Below, in pieces: positions 32,470 through 43,789 of a stretch of 64,000 nt of DNA. The DNA is from Bufo bufo (Eukaryota > Chordata > Amphibia > Anura > Bufonidae). Where the stretch lies: the NCBI RefSeq assembly GCF_905171765.1, contig NC_053390.1, positions 214,701,208 to 214,765,207 on the forward strand. The letters run 5' to 3'. A program made the position numbers and the translations under genes. Within the stretch, counting starts at the first letter, position 1. Each line of letters begins with the position of its first letter. The notes below the pieces were generated by a model. The model had not been told where the DNA came from and searched no databases. It saw nothing but the letters and a program-made list of their open reading frames with translations.

Positions 32470-33480
32470 TCATGAAACAATCCCTTTAAAATGTGAAATT
32501 ATCACTGCTCTCGAATTCTGACTGTAGAAGTTACAAGTTTGCATTGCACCAAATAAACGATTCTGACGTTGTGTTCATTAATGTCAGTCATATACATAAG
32601 GGACATTATAGGGTTATTCCCATCTCAGACACTGGTGGCATAAATAAATAAAAATAAATTGATATGCTGCGGATTTTAAAATCTGCACCACAGGTCAAAA
32701 TTCACATGGAAAAAAATCTGCATCGTGTGCATGCGAATTTTAAAACTCTCAAAGAATACAACGTGCATGAACTACGGTGCGGAATTTCCGCACGGATCGT
32801 GTGCATTTAGCCTGATACTCACAGCCATCAGCAGAGATAGCGGCCAATAATATAAATGGCAGTGCAGTGCTAAATATGAGAGAAAGGAATTCGATTCAGG
32901 ACACAGAATACAAGGCTGGTAATGGGGGGCTACTCGGGGCCCTCATAATACTGCAATATTACAGTCTGGCCCCAACCCTGAGCTCCACTCCACAGCAGCA
33001 CAGAGTGTTCCTGTATACAGACCTCTGCCTTCTGTCCATGATGGAGCTGGAACGAGCAGGGAGGACAGATATACAGGTACCTAAGCCGTCTCTTGCCGGT
33101 CTTCCATTCTGAAAACTGCATTTTTCTGCTTTCCTGAGACATCTGTCTGGTGACCCCCAAGCAATCAGCTGTCACCGCAGGGAGTTTAGACACAACCCTG
33201 CCAGCGTGAGATTCAGAATCTTTATTTATAACGAGTGTCTAATAACAGCGCTGTCACTATAGACACAGACTAATAAAGTTATCCGAAGTTCCATGCCCTA
33301 CGCTCGCTCCGCCAATTAAGTGACACGTATGACCCGGGACGTCCGCCCAGTGACGCAGAGGCAGCCATTTTAGCTACTGGCAATAGTCTAAACAGTGAGA
33401 TTAGGAATGATATCTTTACCCCGCTAGCGGTGCGGTCGTGTTCTTTAGGAGACGTTTAGTCCTGGGTTTATGCAAATGTA
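32470..33480. other. Intergenic, no gene recognised
   Basis: Mixed unique-looking sequence with a possible short TIR-element remnant at about 32640-32815 (CGTGTGCATTTAG). No exon-like segment is supported. Confidence 0.35.
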
Positions 33481-33482
33481 GT

Positions 33483-33487
<5 letters not shown>

Positions 33488-33569
<82 letters not shown>

Positions 33570-33570
33570 C
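33488..33570. repeat. Compound (AT)n-(TC)n-(TA)n microsatellite
   Basis: About 20 AT units, then about 10 TC units, then several TA units. Confidence 0.95.
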
Positions 33571-33779
33571 ATATAATTGCATACAAAATTTGGCCTGGCA
33601 TTTTTGGTCAATAAAAAACGAGAGCTGCTTGTTTTTTTTATTTTTCATTCGTCATATGGTTTAATGGCATTGATTTATTGATGTTTTTTTTTCTTTTAAA
33701 CAACTGCATGAACAGTTTTTTTTTTTATGGTGTTTTTTTTCTTTAGAGAAGGAGTGTAAAAATAGCAGAACGTCACCAC

Positions 33780-35700
33780 ATAGGGTACCTGCACACGGGC
33801 ACAGGTTTACAAACAGAAATTCCACGCTGATTATTCTGTTTCCGCACATGTTACTTGGTGCGGATGTGCCCCAATCTCACCCTCTGCATTGCAAAGGGTG
33901 AAATGCACAGAAACAATTGGCATGCTGCAGATTTCACGATCCACACGCAGGCCAATTTCCGGCCCGTAAATATTTGTCAGCTCTCATTCACTTTGCTGGT
34001 ACAGAATTTTTCCGCATGAAAAACGTGCATAATCAGCAACATATGCAGGTACTCTAAAGGTTGACGCATACACAAGCGGAACGGAGCAACGGATGCGGAC
34101 AGCACACGGAGTGCTGTCTGCATCTTTTGCGGCCCCATTGAAGTGAATGGCTCGGAGGCTCAGATGCAGACCCAAACAACGGCCGTGCAGCAATACTGTG
34201 GTGTGCACGCATATTTGTGTAAATGTACAGCTTGTGGCTCCTGGCAGTCATACTTTTTTTTTTCTGGCTCTTTGTGTCTGTAAGGTTGGCCACCCCTGAA
34301 CAATACATTTGTGTGCATGAGCCCAAAACCTGTGTGTGAGTCCACCCTAAAGGGATATTCCAATGTTATTCCAGGTCTGATCTGTCCCGCATTATCTTAA
34401 ATATCTCCATTACTGAAGACCCCAGAAAGGTTTACCTTTATGTGTGTGAATTTGTATGTCAGAGGCTTGAAGGGAATCTGACAGCTGTCTTGCAGGCACT
34501 AAACCACCAGAATGTCCATTCAAGTAAATGGGAGCGGAGCTGCAGTACACAGGTCAGGCAACTACACAATGGACGGAGCCTTCTGCTTTTAGCACCCGTG
34601 GCTAACCACAACAGCTGATCAGTAGGGGTGCTGGGTGTCAGACGCCCGCTGTTCTGATATTGATGAACTGTGCATTTTTATATTTTTTTTGCTGCTTTTT
34701 TGGGCAAAACACCACTTGCAGATATTGCAAGGAAGTGAGAAATATAAAAAAAACAAAGTTTTTTTTCTAGTGTTTTTTTAACCCTTGAAGTTTTATTTTT
34801 TTTCTAAATTGCAGTATGCCCCGGGACTGCATTTTTCACCCAGACCTTTTTTTTCCTGCTTCAAAAAACATGAGAAACAAATATTAGCTTTTAATGTCAT
34901 TTTTGCGTAGTGTTTTTTTTCTCACCAATTATTTTTTCCTCGATACAAGAGAATACATACTTTCATCTTAAAAAAAATTGAAGGGATACAACATATTTCA
35001 ATATAGCACGACAGATGATAAAAACACACTTTATGAGCCTCCAAATACGCTGATCAAGTGCAGACCTCATGGAAATGAATGGGAAGAGCGTCTCAACATG
35101 TGCACGAGGCCTTATATTGGGTAAAACTGGGGTAAGCCTTGCCCTCACATACTCCCTATGTCCCCATACTGACAACTTGCCCTCACCATATCCACTGTCC
35201 AGCAGCATTGCTGGCATATGATGTGAGCAGAGCCTCTTCTTTTGCCATTGATCTCCCTCTGTACTGGACAGCGCAGTGTCTGTAAATAAATGTGGTAACC
35301 ATTATGGCATGAAAATCCAAACCACATTCACTTTCATGATGTCACGATGTAACCCTAGCCTAATGTGTGATCACTTATGCTACAGGGGCCCTATGATGTT
35401 GACAATGAAAATGGCTATCATCTGTCACTTTCTTACTGCTCTAGCTCCGGCAGGTCAGATTCTTCTCAAATGCTACCATGTGAGGAAAGATACAAATTAC
35501 ATCATGTACTATAGTACACACAGGCTACAGGGAAGATCAACAGGTAACAAATGTCATACTGATGTTAATGTATAGTCGGGCCCTGTTTATGATACAGCTT
35601 TCGCTTTCCACCGGGACTCTGGTATGTGGGACAGCAAGAATAGCCCAGTCTGCAGCACTGTTCTTGCCATGAAAAGTGGATTTATAAAAATCATTTTGAG
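33780..35700. other. Decayed repeats and T-rich sequence
   Basis: Includes TIR-element-like interior at 34060-34330 (GGATGCGGAC, CATTGAAGTGAATGG, GTGTGCATGAGCCC) and a very T/A-rich stretch at 34670-34980. No gene recognised. Confidence 0.4.
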
Positions 35701-35737
35701 AATGGATCTGACTTAGGCTGGGTTCACATCACCTTTA

Positions 35738-36220
35738 GGGCTCATGCACACGACAGTATTTTGCGTTCAGTATACTGGCCGTTTTTGTAGTTCAGTATGC
35801 GGTACATATACTGAACCATTCATTTCAATGGTTCAGCAAAAAATACTGAAGTGTCTCCGTGTGCATTCCGTTTCAGTATTTCCGTACGGTGAAAAGATAG
35901 AACATGTCCTATTCTTGTCCGCAAATCACGGTGCTTAGCTCCATTCAAGTCAATGGGTCCGCAAAAAAAACGGAACACATACGGAAATGCATCCGTATGT
36001 CTTCCGTATCCGTTCCGTTTTTGCTGAACCATCTATTGAAAATGTTATGCCCAGCCCAATTTTTTCTATGTAATTACTGTATACTGTATATGGCATACGG
36101 AAAAGCGGAACGGAAAAACGGAAAGGAAACGGAAACACAACGGAAACAAAAAACGGAACGGACCCGTAAAAAACGGACCGCAAAACACTGAAAAAGCCAT
36201 ACTGTCGTGTGCATGAGGCC
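35738..36220. mobile_element. MITE, TTA target duplication (CTCATGCACAC ends)
   Basis: TTA at 35735-35737 and 36221-36223 flanks GGGCTCATGCACACGACAGT and its inverted partner ending GTCGTGTGCATGAGGCC. The interior has self-complementary CCGTTTC/GAAACGG-type sequence. No frame. TIR and TTA target suggest PIF/Harbinger. Confidence 0.85.
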
Positions 36221-36234
36221 TTATGTGTTATGTT

Positions 36235-36535
36235 TAAAGGAGTTCCTCAGGATAGGTCATCAATATCAGATCGAAGGGAGGGGTCCGGCACCCCTGCCAA
36301 TCAGCCGTATGAGGAGTGTGCATGTGCCGTCTCCCTTCTCTTATCCTGCTCGCTACTGCATTGCCATAGACATAGCAGCAGCAGGAAGATAGACGGGAGA
36401 CGGAACGCTCGCACTGCGCGCACCGTCTCCTCATACAGCTGATCGGTGGAGGTGTCGGACCCCCATCGATCTGATAGTGATGACCTATACGGAGGATAGG
36501 TCATCAATATTAAAAGCCTGGAGAACCCCTTTAAC
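36235..36535. mobile_element. Palindromic MITE (GGATAGGTCATCAATAT)
   Basis: AAAGGAGTTCCTCAGGATAG at the left mirrors the right end near CTGGAGAACCCCTTT, and GGATAGGTCATCAATAT is present near both ends. Related ends occur at 41630-41960 and 43500-43740. Confidence 0.6.
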
Positions 36536-37162
36536 CTATATAAAAAAATTTTTTTTATACATTAGGGCCCATTCAGACCATTTGTGTTTTGCGGTCTAGA
36601 AAACACGGATACCTGCCCGTGTGCGTTGTGAATTTTGAAGAAAGCACACAGCCAGTCCTGTGGTAGAAATGCCTATTCTTGTCTGCAATTGCGGACAAGA
36701 ATAGGACATGTTCTATCCTTTTTGCGGGGCAATCCATCCTTTTGAAGCTCCATTGAAATGAATGGGTCCGCATCCGTTCCGCAAAATTGTAGATATGGCA
36801 CTAGTGAGAACTGAGCCCTACTAATGAAATATGTACAGTTGTGTTCAAAAAAATAGCAGTCAGACATCGCTAACCTGATCAATCACTGTTTTTGGTAGAA
36901 ATATTTCTACATGGCAAATAATTTACTAGCAGGTGTAGTAGAGTAATAGAAACCCAACAGTCATGACATGCATGCTGCTGATTCTATGTAATTCAATCAC
37001 TTATTGAAAGGGGGATGATTAAAATAATAGCAGGAGTTCAATGAGTGAGGTCATTTATTCTTTGAAAAACAGGTGGCACTTATTGCCCTTATTTAAGGAA
37101 GGAAGGCAGCAAATGTTGTACATGCTGGTTACAGGGCATTTCTCTCTGAAATTCTGAGGAAA

Positions 37163-37439
37163 ATGGGTGGTTCCAGACATTGTTCAGAAGAACAGCGTAC
37201 CTTGAATAAAAAGTTGATTGGAGAGGGGAAAACATATAAAGAAGTGCAGAAAATGATCGGCTGCTCAGCTAAAATGATCGCAAATGCTTTAAAATGGCAA
37301 CCAAAACCTGAAAGACGTGGAAGAAAGCGAAAAACTACCATTCAAATGGAAAGAAGAATAGCCAAAATGGCAAGGACTCAGCCAACTATCAGCTCCAGGA
37401 AGATCAAAGAAGGTCTAAAGTTACCTGTGAGTACTGTTA
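37163..37439 (+). pseudogene. Tc1-like transposase, N-terminal part
   Basis: The frame starts with MGGSRHCSEEQR and contains a helix-turn-helix-like segment (YKEVQKMIGCSAKMIANAL) followed by a GRKRKTT basic motif, as in the paired-like DNA-binding domain of Tc1 transposases. It is cut by a MITE insertion at 37440, after codons for LPVSTV. The rest lies beyond 38398. Confidence 0.8.
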
Positions 37440-38395
37440 GGCTGCGTTCACACGGGCGAGATTTCCGCGCGGGTGCAATGCGGTAGGTGAACGAATCTGG
37501 ACCCATTCATTTCAATGGGGCTGTTCAGATGAGCGATGATTTTCACGCATCACTTATGCGTTGCGTGAAAATCGCAGCATGCTCTATATTCTGCGTTTTT
37601 CACGCAACGCAGGCCCCATAGAAGTGAATGGGGTTGCGTGAAAATCGCATGCATCCGCAAGCAAGTGCGGATGCGGTGCGATTTTCACGCACGGTTGCTA
37701 GGTGACAGTCTATACACTATTATTTTCCCTTATAACATGGTTATAAGGGAAAATAATAGCATTCTGAATACAGAATGCATAGTAGGTGATCAATTGAGGG
37801 TTAAAAAATAAAAAAAATTAACTCACCTTCTCCTCTTGTTCGCGTAGTTCTCCCGGTCTTCAGTTCTTTAAAAAGATGAACTATGGGCTAAAGGACCTTT
37901 GGTGACGTCAGATCACATGCTCCATCACCGCGGTGATGGACCATGTGATTGGAGCATGTGATCTGACGTCACCAAAGGTCCTTTAGCCCATAGTTCATCT
38001 TTTTAAAGAACTGAAGACCGGGAGAACTACGCGAACAAGAGGAGAAGGCGAGTTAATTTTTTTTATTTTTTAACCCTCAATTGATCACCTACTATGCATT
38101 CTGTATTCAGAATGCTATTATTTTCCCTTATAACCATGTTATAAGGGAAAATAATAACATCTACACAACACCTAACCCAAACCTGAACTTCAGTGAAGAA
38201 GTTCGGGTCTGGGTACCTCAGTCGGTTTTTTATCACGCGCGTGCAAAACACATTGCACACGCGCGATAAAAACTGAACATCGGAACGCAATCGCAGTCAA
38301 AACTGACTGCAATTGCATTCCTACTCGCGCGGGTTTGCCGCAACACACCGGGACGCATCCGGAACTAATCCGGACACGCTCGTGTGAACCCAGCC
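37440..38395. mobile_element. MITE with long internal palindrome, TTA target
   Basis: TTA at 37437-37439 and 38396-38398 flanks GGCTGCGTTCACACGGGCG and CGCTCGTGTGAACCCAGCC. The middle is a nearly perfect palindrome of more than 400 bases centred near 37930 (arms about 37715-38150, containing TTTTCCCTTATAACATGG and its complement). The TTA target and TIR fit PIF/Harbinger. It breaks the Tc1 transposase gene. Confidence 0.85.
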
Positions 38396-38398
38396 TTA

Positions 38399-39066
38399 CA
38401 ATTAGAAGACGCCTATGTGAAGCCAAACTAACTGCAAGAAGCCCCTGCAAAGTCCAATGTTGAAAAAAAGACGTGCTGAAGAGGTTACAATTTGCCAAAG
38501 AGCACATTGACTGGCCTAAAGAGACATTTTGTGGACTGATGAAAGTAAGATTGTTCTTTTTGGGTAAAGTGGACTGTGAACTGTAGACTGTGAAGACAGT
38601 GAAGCATGGTGGTGCAAGCATCAGGATATGGGGATGTTTCCCATACTACGGTGTTGAGCCTATTTATCGCATACCAGGGATCGTGGATCAGTTTGAATAC
38701 ATCAGAATACTTGAAGAGGTCATGTTGCCTTATGATGAAGAGGAAATGCCCTTGAAATGGGTGTTCCAACAAGACAACGACCCCAAACACACCAGTAAAC
38801 GTGCAACATCTTGGTTCCAGACCAACAAGATTGACGTTATGGAGTGGCCAGCCCAATCCCCGGATCTTAATCCAATAGAAAACTTGTGGGGTGACATCAA
38901 AAATGCAGTTTCTGAGGCAGAACCAAGAAATAGAGAAGAACTGTGGAATGTAGTCCAATCATCCTGGGCTGGAATACCTGTTCACAGAGGCCAGAAGTTG
39001 GTTGACTCCATGCAACACAGACGTACAGCAGTTCTCAGAAACAGCGGTTATACAACTAAATATTAG
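38399..39066 (+). pseudogene. Tc1-like transposase, catalytic C-terminal part
   Basis: Ends with QQDNDPKHTS followed by EWPAQSPDLNPIENLWGD. The spacing from the Asp of QQD to the Glu of PIENLW is 34 residues, the DD34E signature of Tc1 transposases. The upstream portion before the ATG at 38590 contains stops or frameshifts, so the gene is broken independently of the MITE. Confidence 0.85.
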
Positions 39067-39189
39067 TGAAGTGATTCAAAGGAAAGCAAAATCTTCAAAC
39101 ATTTTTCAGTTTATATAGTAAATGTTTGAGTTTGTAAAGAAGAATACAAACACTGCTATTTTTTTTTGAACAGTCTAATATTCACTTAA

Positions 39190-39693
39190 AGGGGTTATCC
39201 CATCATAATGATCACTGTTAAATCTGTTAATGATTTGACAGTGATCATTTTTGTAAATATACTTTATTAACAAATTCCCACCGATTAGGAGAAAATTCAT
39301 CCCCACTTACCTTATTGTTGTGACTCGGTCTCCCCTGGTTACGACCACCGCTCTTCCGCAAGATCCCGATGGTCGCGCTTGCCCAGAAGACTTCTTCTTT
39401 TCTCCCGGCCGGGCCACTCGCTGTCCTGAACGCGCACGCTGCCGCGCATGCGCGACGGTGACTTCTTCCCGGCCAGAATAGTACAGAGCTGCGAACGCGC
39501 ACGCCGGCTCTGTACTATACTGGCCAGAAATAAGTCACATTGCGCATGCGCGGCAGCGTGCGCGTTCAGTCCAGCGCGCGGCCCGGCCGGGAGAAGACTT
39601 CAATCAAGATGAAGCCCGCCCCCAGCCAGAATCCAGGAAGTGAACGCGCGGTGGCAGCAGGTAAGTATGAAACTGCTAAGTGGGATAACCCCT
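39190..39693. mobile_element. TTAA-flanked MITE (AGGGGTTATCCCA ends)
   Basis: TTAA (39186-39189 and 39694-39697) flanks AGGGGTTATCCCA and its exact reverse complement TGGGATAACCCCT. The interior has a GC-rich inverted segment around GCGCATGCGCG (39440-39570). Nested in the Tc1-like element. Target sequence suggests piggyBac-type movement. Confidence 0.8.
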
Positions 39694-40349
39694 TTAAATT
39701 TCTTTTAGCGGAACACCACAAATTTGATATATTTTTCTTTATGTTTTGATTTGGAATAGAATGTGTAGTGTTCCCAATGCATTTGTGTGTATGGAAATAA
39801 AAGCTATTAGAAGGATTTTGAGCTTTATTCACTTTTTTTAAACACACTGCTATTATTTTGAACACAACTGTACATAATAATGAAATTCTATATGCATGAC
39901 AATGTGCTGATTCTTATAAATAAACTTAATTAGGGTGAATTCACACAACCGTATGTATTCAGCTTGCCCCTGTGCCTGGCATCCTCCCCCCTCTCCCCTG
40001 ATGTCCTGCATAGAACATTACCTCCCTGCAAAACTACCACTCCCAGCATGCCCAGACAGCCTACAGCCTTCAGCCTACAGCAGGGCATGATGTTTTGCAA
40101 CAGCTGGAGGGCCACAAGTTGAGCATCCCTGGCTCTAGAGGGTAACTTCCTCAGAGAATTGCTCTACGCAGGAGTCTAGCGTGCTTGGGCAACGTTCTGC
40201 TGGCCATTGCCGATCGTTTAAATGGGTGAAAATTCGGTGACAGACTGCATTTAAATATTTGTAATGTCAATGAAGTTATTTTAACCATTTCATAAATATA
40301 ATATCTAAAAGGTTTGGCATTTTCTGATGAAATGAATCAGTAGTAAACA

Positions 40350-43146
40350 CAAAATATCTTCAAAATGTATTTATTAAGTTAATACAGCTTTTACTCGCCA
40401 ATTACAAATGTATCCATGGAAAGCCAGGTACAGAATTCTCAATGTAAGAAAACTCACTTAAGAACATACATATTACATGAACAATAAATATGTACTGGAT
40501 TATTAATACATTATATGGATAGAAAGATTTTGATCACCTCTTCTTATTTGGAGAGAATATGTATATTTACATTCATCCATTCTTACATCTACTATACATT
40601 TAACAAGCACGTTCATATACATATTCTGAGAAATTTCCCTGTCTAATGTCTTAACAACATACTCTATAAACAGACTTTATACAGTAATATAACAAGGTGT
40701 CAAGTACAACATAGGTAGACTGAAGATCGAGATTCCAATCTTCTTACAAGAAGGGGAAGCGGGTAAAGGAATTCAAGAAGAAGAGAGCAGGCACAGGAAA
40801 AGGAAATACTGAATTCTTCTCTAGTATTCCGATATAAAATGCAATGTAAAAATTGTATTCTGGGAGTTTTGTAAGACTGTCTGAGGCACAAACTGAACCA
40901 GGATAACTTTATGTATTACCTTTTAGACTGGTAATGAGTTAGTCGATTTACCCTGTAATTCCTTACAGGGCGTCCGGTCTTTGTTGCAACGTTAAACGTT
41001 ATGGCTTAAATATATTTGGAAATTATATGTAAAGAGGTCATCCACCTCATTTTTTCCCCAGAAAAATCCAGAGTGGTACGGTCGTTCCCCTTTTTTACTG
41101 TTGGCGCAGTGTCAATTCCTCTTTAAAAGGGCATCTGTCAGCAGATTTGTACCTATGAAACTGGCTGACCTGTTACATGTGCGCTTGGCAGCTGAAGGCA
41201 TCTGTGTTGGTCCCATGTTCATATGTACCCGCATTGCTGAGAAAAATGATGTTTTCGTATATGCAAATGAGCCTCTTGAGGTAATGGGGGCGTTGCCATT
41301 ACACCTAGAGGCTCAGCGTTCTCTGCAACTGCTGCACCCTCTGCACTTTGATTGACAGGGCCAGACGGTGAAAATGTCCTCTCGCCTGGCCCTGTCAATA
41401 AACTGCAGAGGGGGCGGCAGTTGGAGAGATTGCTGTTACCCCTAGAGGCTCTGCTCTGACTCCATTGCCCTTAGAGGACAATTTGCATATATTAAAGCCT
41501 CATTTTTCTCATGAATGCAGGCACATATGAACATGGGACCAACACAGATGCCTTCATCTGCTAAGTGCACATGTAACAGGTCAGCCAGTGTCATAGGTAC
41601 AAATCTGATGCGGGATGCCCTTTAAAGGGCGTTTCCAGGACTAACCTGCTGATGACCTATCCCTAGGATACACAATCAGATCAGCAGAGATCTGACTCCT
41701 GGCACCACCATCAATCAGCTGTTCAAGAGTAGCTCTGTTGCCAAAACTGTGCATTGGACAGAGCCGGTTACTGCCTTACATATCACGTTCACGTCACTGG
41801 GGGCAGTGCTGCAGTAGCCGGCTGCTTCCACTTCACCATGGATGGATCTTTATAGTTCCTGTGCTGAAGCTATTTCCCAACAGCTAATTGGCGTGGACGT
41901 TAATTTCTGACCCCTGCCAATCAGATAGTGATTTATAAAAGGAGTGAACAACCCCTTTAAAGATGTTCAAGACTCCAAAGCAGACTGTATTTGTTTCAGC
42001 TAAGAATACTGTCACTTTGAACACTGTATATAAAAATGTTATTGAGGACTGCAGTGAATGGACCTGTGTTGGTTTCTTTACATATATGTGAATAATAGGA
42101 ATCTACGGACTTGCATATGGAGGGCTGCATGCATAGATTTCTCTGATGTGTGAACCTGCATGTAAACCTCCACCAAACAGTACAACATTTCACGGTTTGG
42201 AGTCCTGGGAAATTTTTAAATATTCTAATTTATGAAGGAAATGCAACATTAAAAAAATGACCAATCCACCTTCACCTCTAGGTCCATAATCTATGAAGAA
42301 AGTATTTTGGCAGATAAATTCACCAATGCTTAGCTCCACAATTACCTGGCTGAGAAGAGTCAGCAGCACATGATATAGAACGCAAAAACGTAACCTAAAA
42401 GTGTATTGTATGAAGCCTGACATAGTGAAGAATGCAGTAAAACGAGAGACCGCTCTTTTCAGACCCTGAACGGGCAGCAGTCATAATTCATACAGATATA
42501 CTGGAAATCTCACACAGGGCAAAGTGACTTGTATCTAGCACCTGTCATTACCAGCGTGATGCCTTTATAATTCCCTGTGAAGAATATATTAATGACCATG
42601 CCATTGAGTCTGTTCACTGCAAAAGATGCTCCCACACTAAAAATTGTGCTACCAAAGACAAGTGCTATCGTCAAGTTCACCTTTTCATACAGTATACATT
42701 TGTTCAGGTTAAATGTGCAACTGTAGGCATTTTCAGGACCGGTAATCATAGAAAACCAGTTTTTCTTTCATCTGTTCACCATTCTTTAGACTGGTGAAAG
42801 AAAAGTCTGATATGTAGTTTACATCCAGTGTCACAATGAAGGCATTTATATGTTCAAAAGTGCAAATATCAAACAAAAGCTTCCTATTAATGTAATAACA
42901 TTGGGTGAATGTTAGCACACGCATAGATTGCATGAGATCTTAGAAGCCCTTAAATGGTATAAAGAAGCAATGATTTCATTGGTTGAGAATAGCAGCCCCT
43001 TTTCAGCCAGTGCAGGGAAGCGATAGGCATATGTGTAACTGAAAAAGTAGTAAATGTTTCCAGAAGCCTGTGCATATGAATGCTGGTGCGGTAGATACAC
43101 TTCCAAGGATAAAGTGATGTATTTCCAAGGGTACAATGACGCTAGG
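40350..43146 (-). other. clip1: Probable CLIP1 3' UTR with poly(A) signal
   Basis: Downstream of the CLIP1 stop there is no further exon. AATAAA (minus strand, 40375-40370) is followed after ~18 bases by a GT-rich TTTTGTGTTT segment, a usual poly(A) arrangement. The UTR would be about 2.8 kb and include two MITEs. Earlier signals are possible, so the left limit is tentative. Confidence 0.4.
41127..41621. mobile_element. TTAA-flanked MITE with ~140-bp inverted ends
   Basis: TTAA at 41123-41126 and 41622-41625. The left end GGGCATCTGTCAGCAGATTT mirrors the right end; long inverted arms include GGTCCCATGTTCATATG and its complement. Palindromic, no coding sequence. Lies in the presumed CLIP1 3' UTR. 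Confidence 0.75.
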
Positions 43147-43375
43147 TTAGAAAGTTTCATCATCATTGCAGCTACTTGTCCAATGACCAAATACCTCACA
43201 GATATCACAATATGGACGCTCTTCTTTTCTGTTACCATGGAAATTGGAATGAGGTGGAGAGTCAGGCAACTGGGTCTGCGTTGGACAGTCTTCTGTGTCG
43301 TGGAGATCAAAACAGTCACAGATGTCGCAGAACAAGCGAGGGGGCACTTTCTTTTTGGCTTGAGTACCATTCAAA
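43147..43375 (-). CDS. clip1: CLIP1 last coding exon: zinc knuckles and C-terminal tail
   Basis: The exon follows a CATTTTAG acceptor and ends with TAA (43149-43147). It encodes two CCHC zinc knuckles: [15 protein letters not shown] and [14 protein letters not shown], then NDDETF at the C terminus. This is the well-known end of CLIP-170, which binds p150Glued/dynactin and folds back on its own CAP-Gly domains through the acidic aromatic tail. The protein tracks growing microtubule ends in the cytoplasm. The first base completes AGT (Ser) from the preceding exon. All zinc ligands are present. Confidence 0.95.
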
Positions 43376-43479
43376 CTAAAATGCAGAAAAGCAAAATGAT
43401 TACAACATTCAGTAAAAACTTGAGAATCAGTTCAAACTTTAGATTTTGATACAGTTTTTAGCCAAAACTAGGAGTTCTA

Positions 43480-43745
43480 CACCTTTTTATTACTGATAAT
43501 CTATCCTGTGGACACCCGGGACCCTCGCGATCAGCTATTTGAGAATGCATCGACACTCGTAGCGATGCGGTCTTCTCACGGTTTCCCACAGGCCAATGAC
43601 GTCACGACTATTATTCCTGGCCTGGGAGTGGCTCAGCCCCGTTCACTTCAATGGGGATGAGCTATGCCCGCTGATTAGATGCTGATGATCTATCCAAAAG
43701 ATAGGTCATCAGTGATAAAAAGGTGTAGAACCCCTTTCAATTTTC
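43480..43745. mobile_element. MITE-like repeat in CLIP1 intron
   Basis: CTTTTTATTACTGATAATCTATC at the left and GATAGGTCATCAGTGATAAAAAGG at the right are imperfect inverted partners, and both flanks have a GGGGTTCTACACC-like segment. Related to the GGATAGGTCATC group. Confidence 0.5.
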
Positions 43746-43789
43746 AAGCACCTACATACAATCTGTGACATGTGGGAGGGGCATAAAAG

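Larger units (their letters stand above)
36836..39870 (+). mobile_element. Tc1-like transposon with two nested MITEs
   Basis: TA target (36834-36835 and 39871-39872) and inverted ends CAGTTGTGTTCAAAA...ATAGCAGT define the element; a further copy of the end sequence lies inside at about 39145-39168. The transposase is in two parts: 37163-37439 (N-terminal helix-turn-helix region) and 38399-39066 (catalytic end). It is interrupted by a MITE (37440-38395), and a second MITE (39190-39693) lies in the 3' flank of the gene. Without nested insertions it would be about 1.57 kb, normal for Tc1 elements. Confidence 0.85.
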
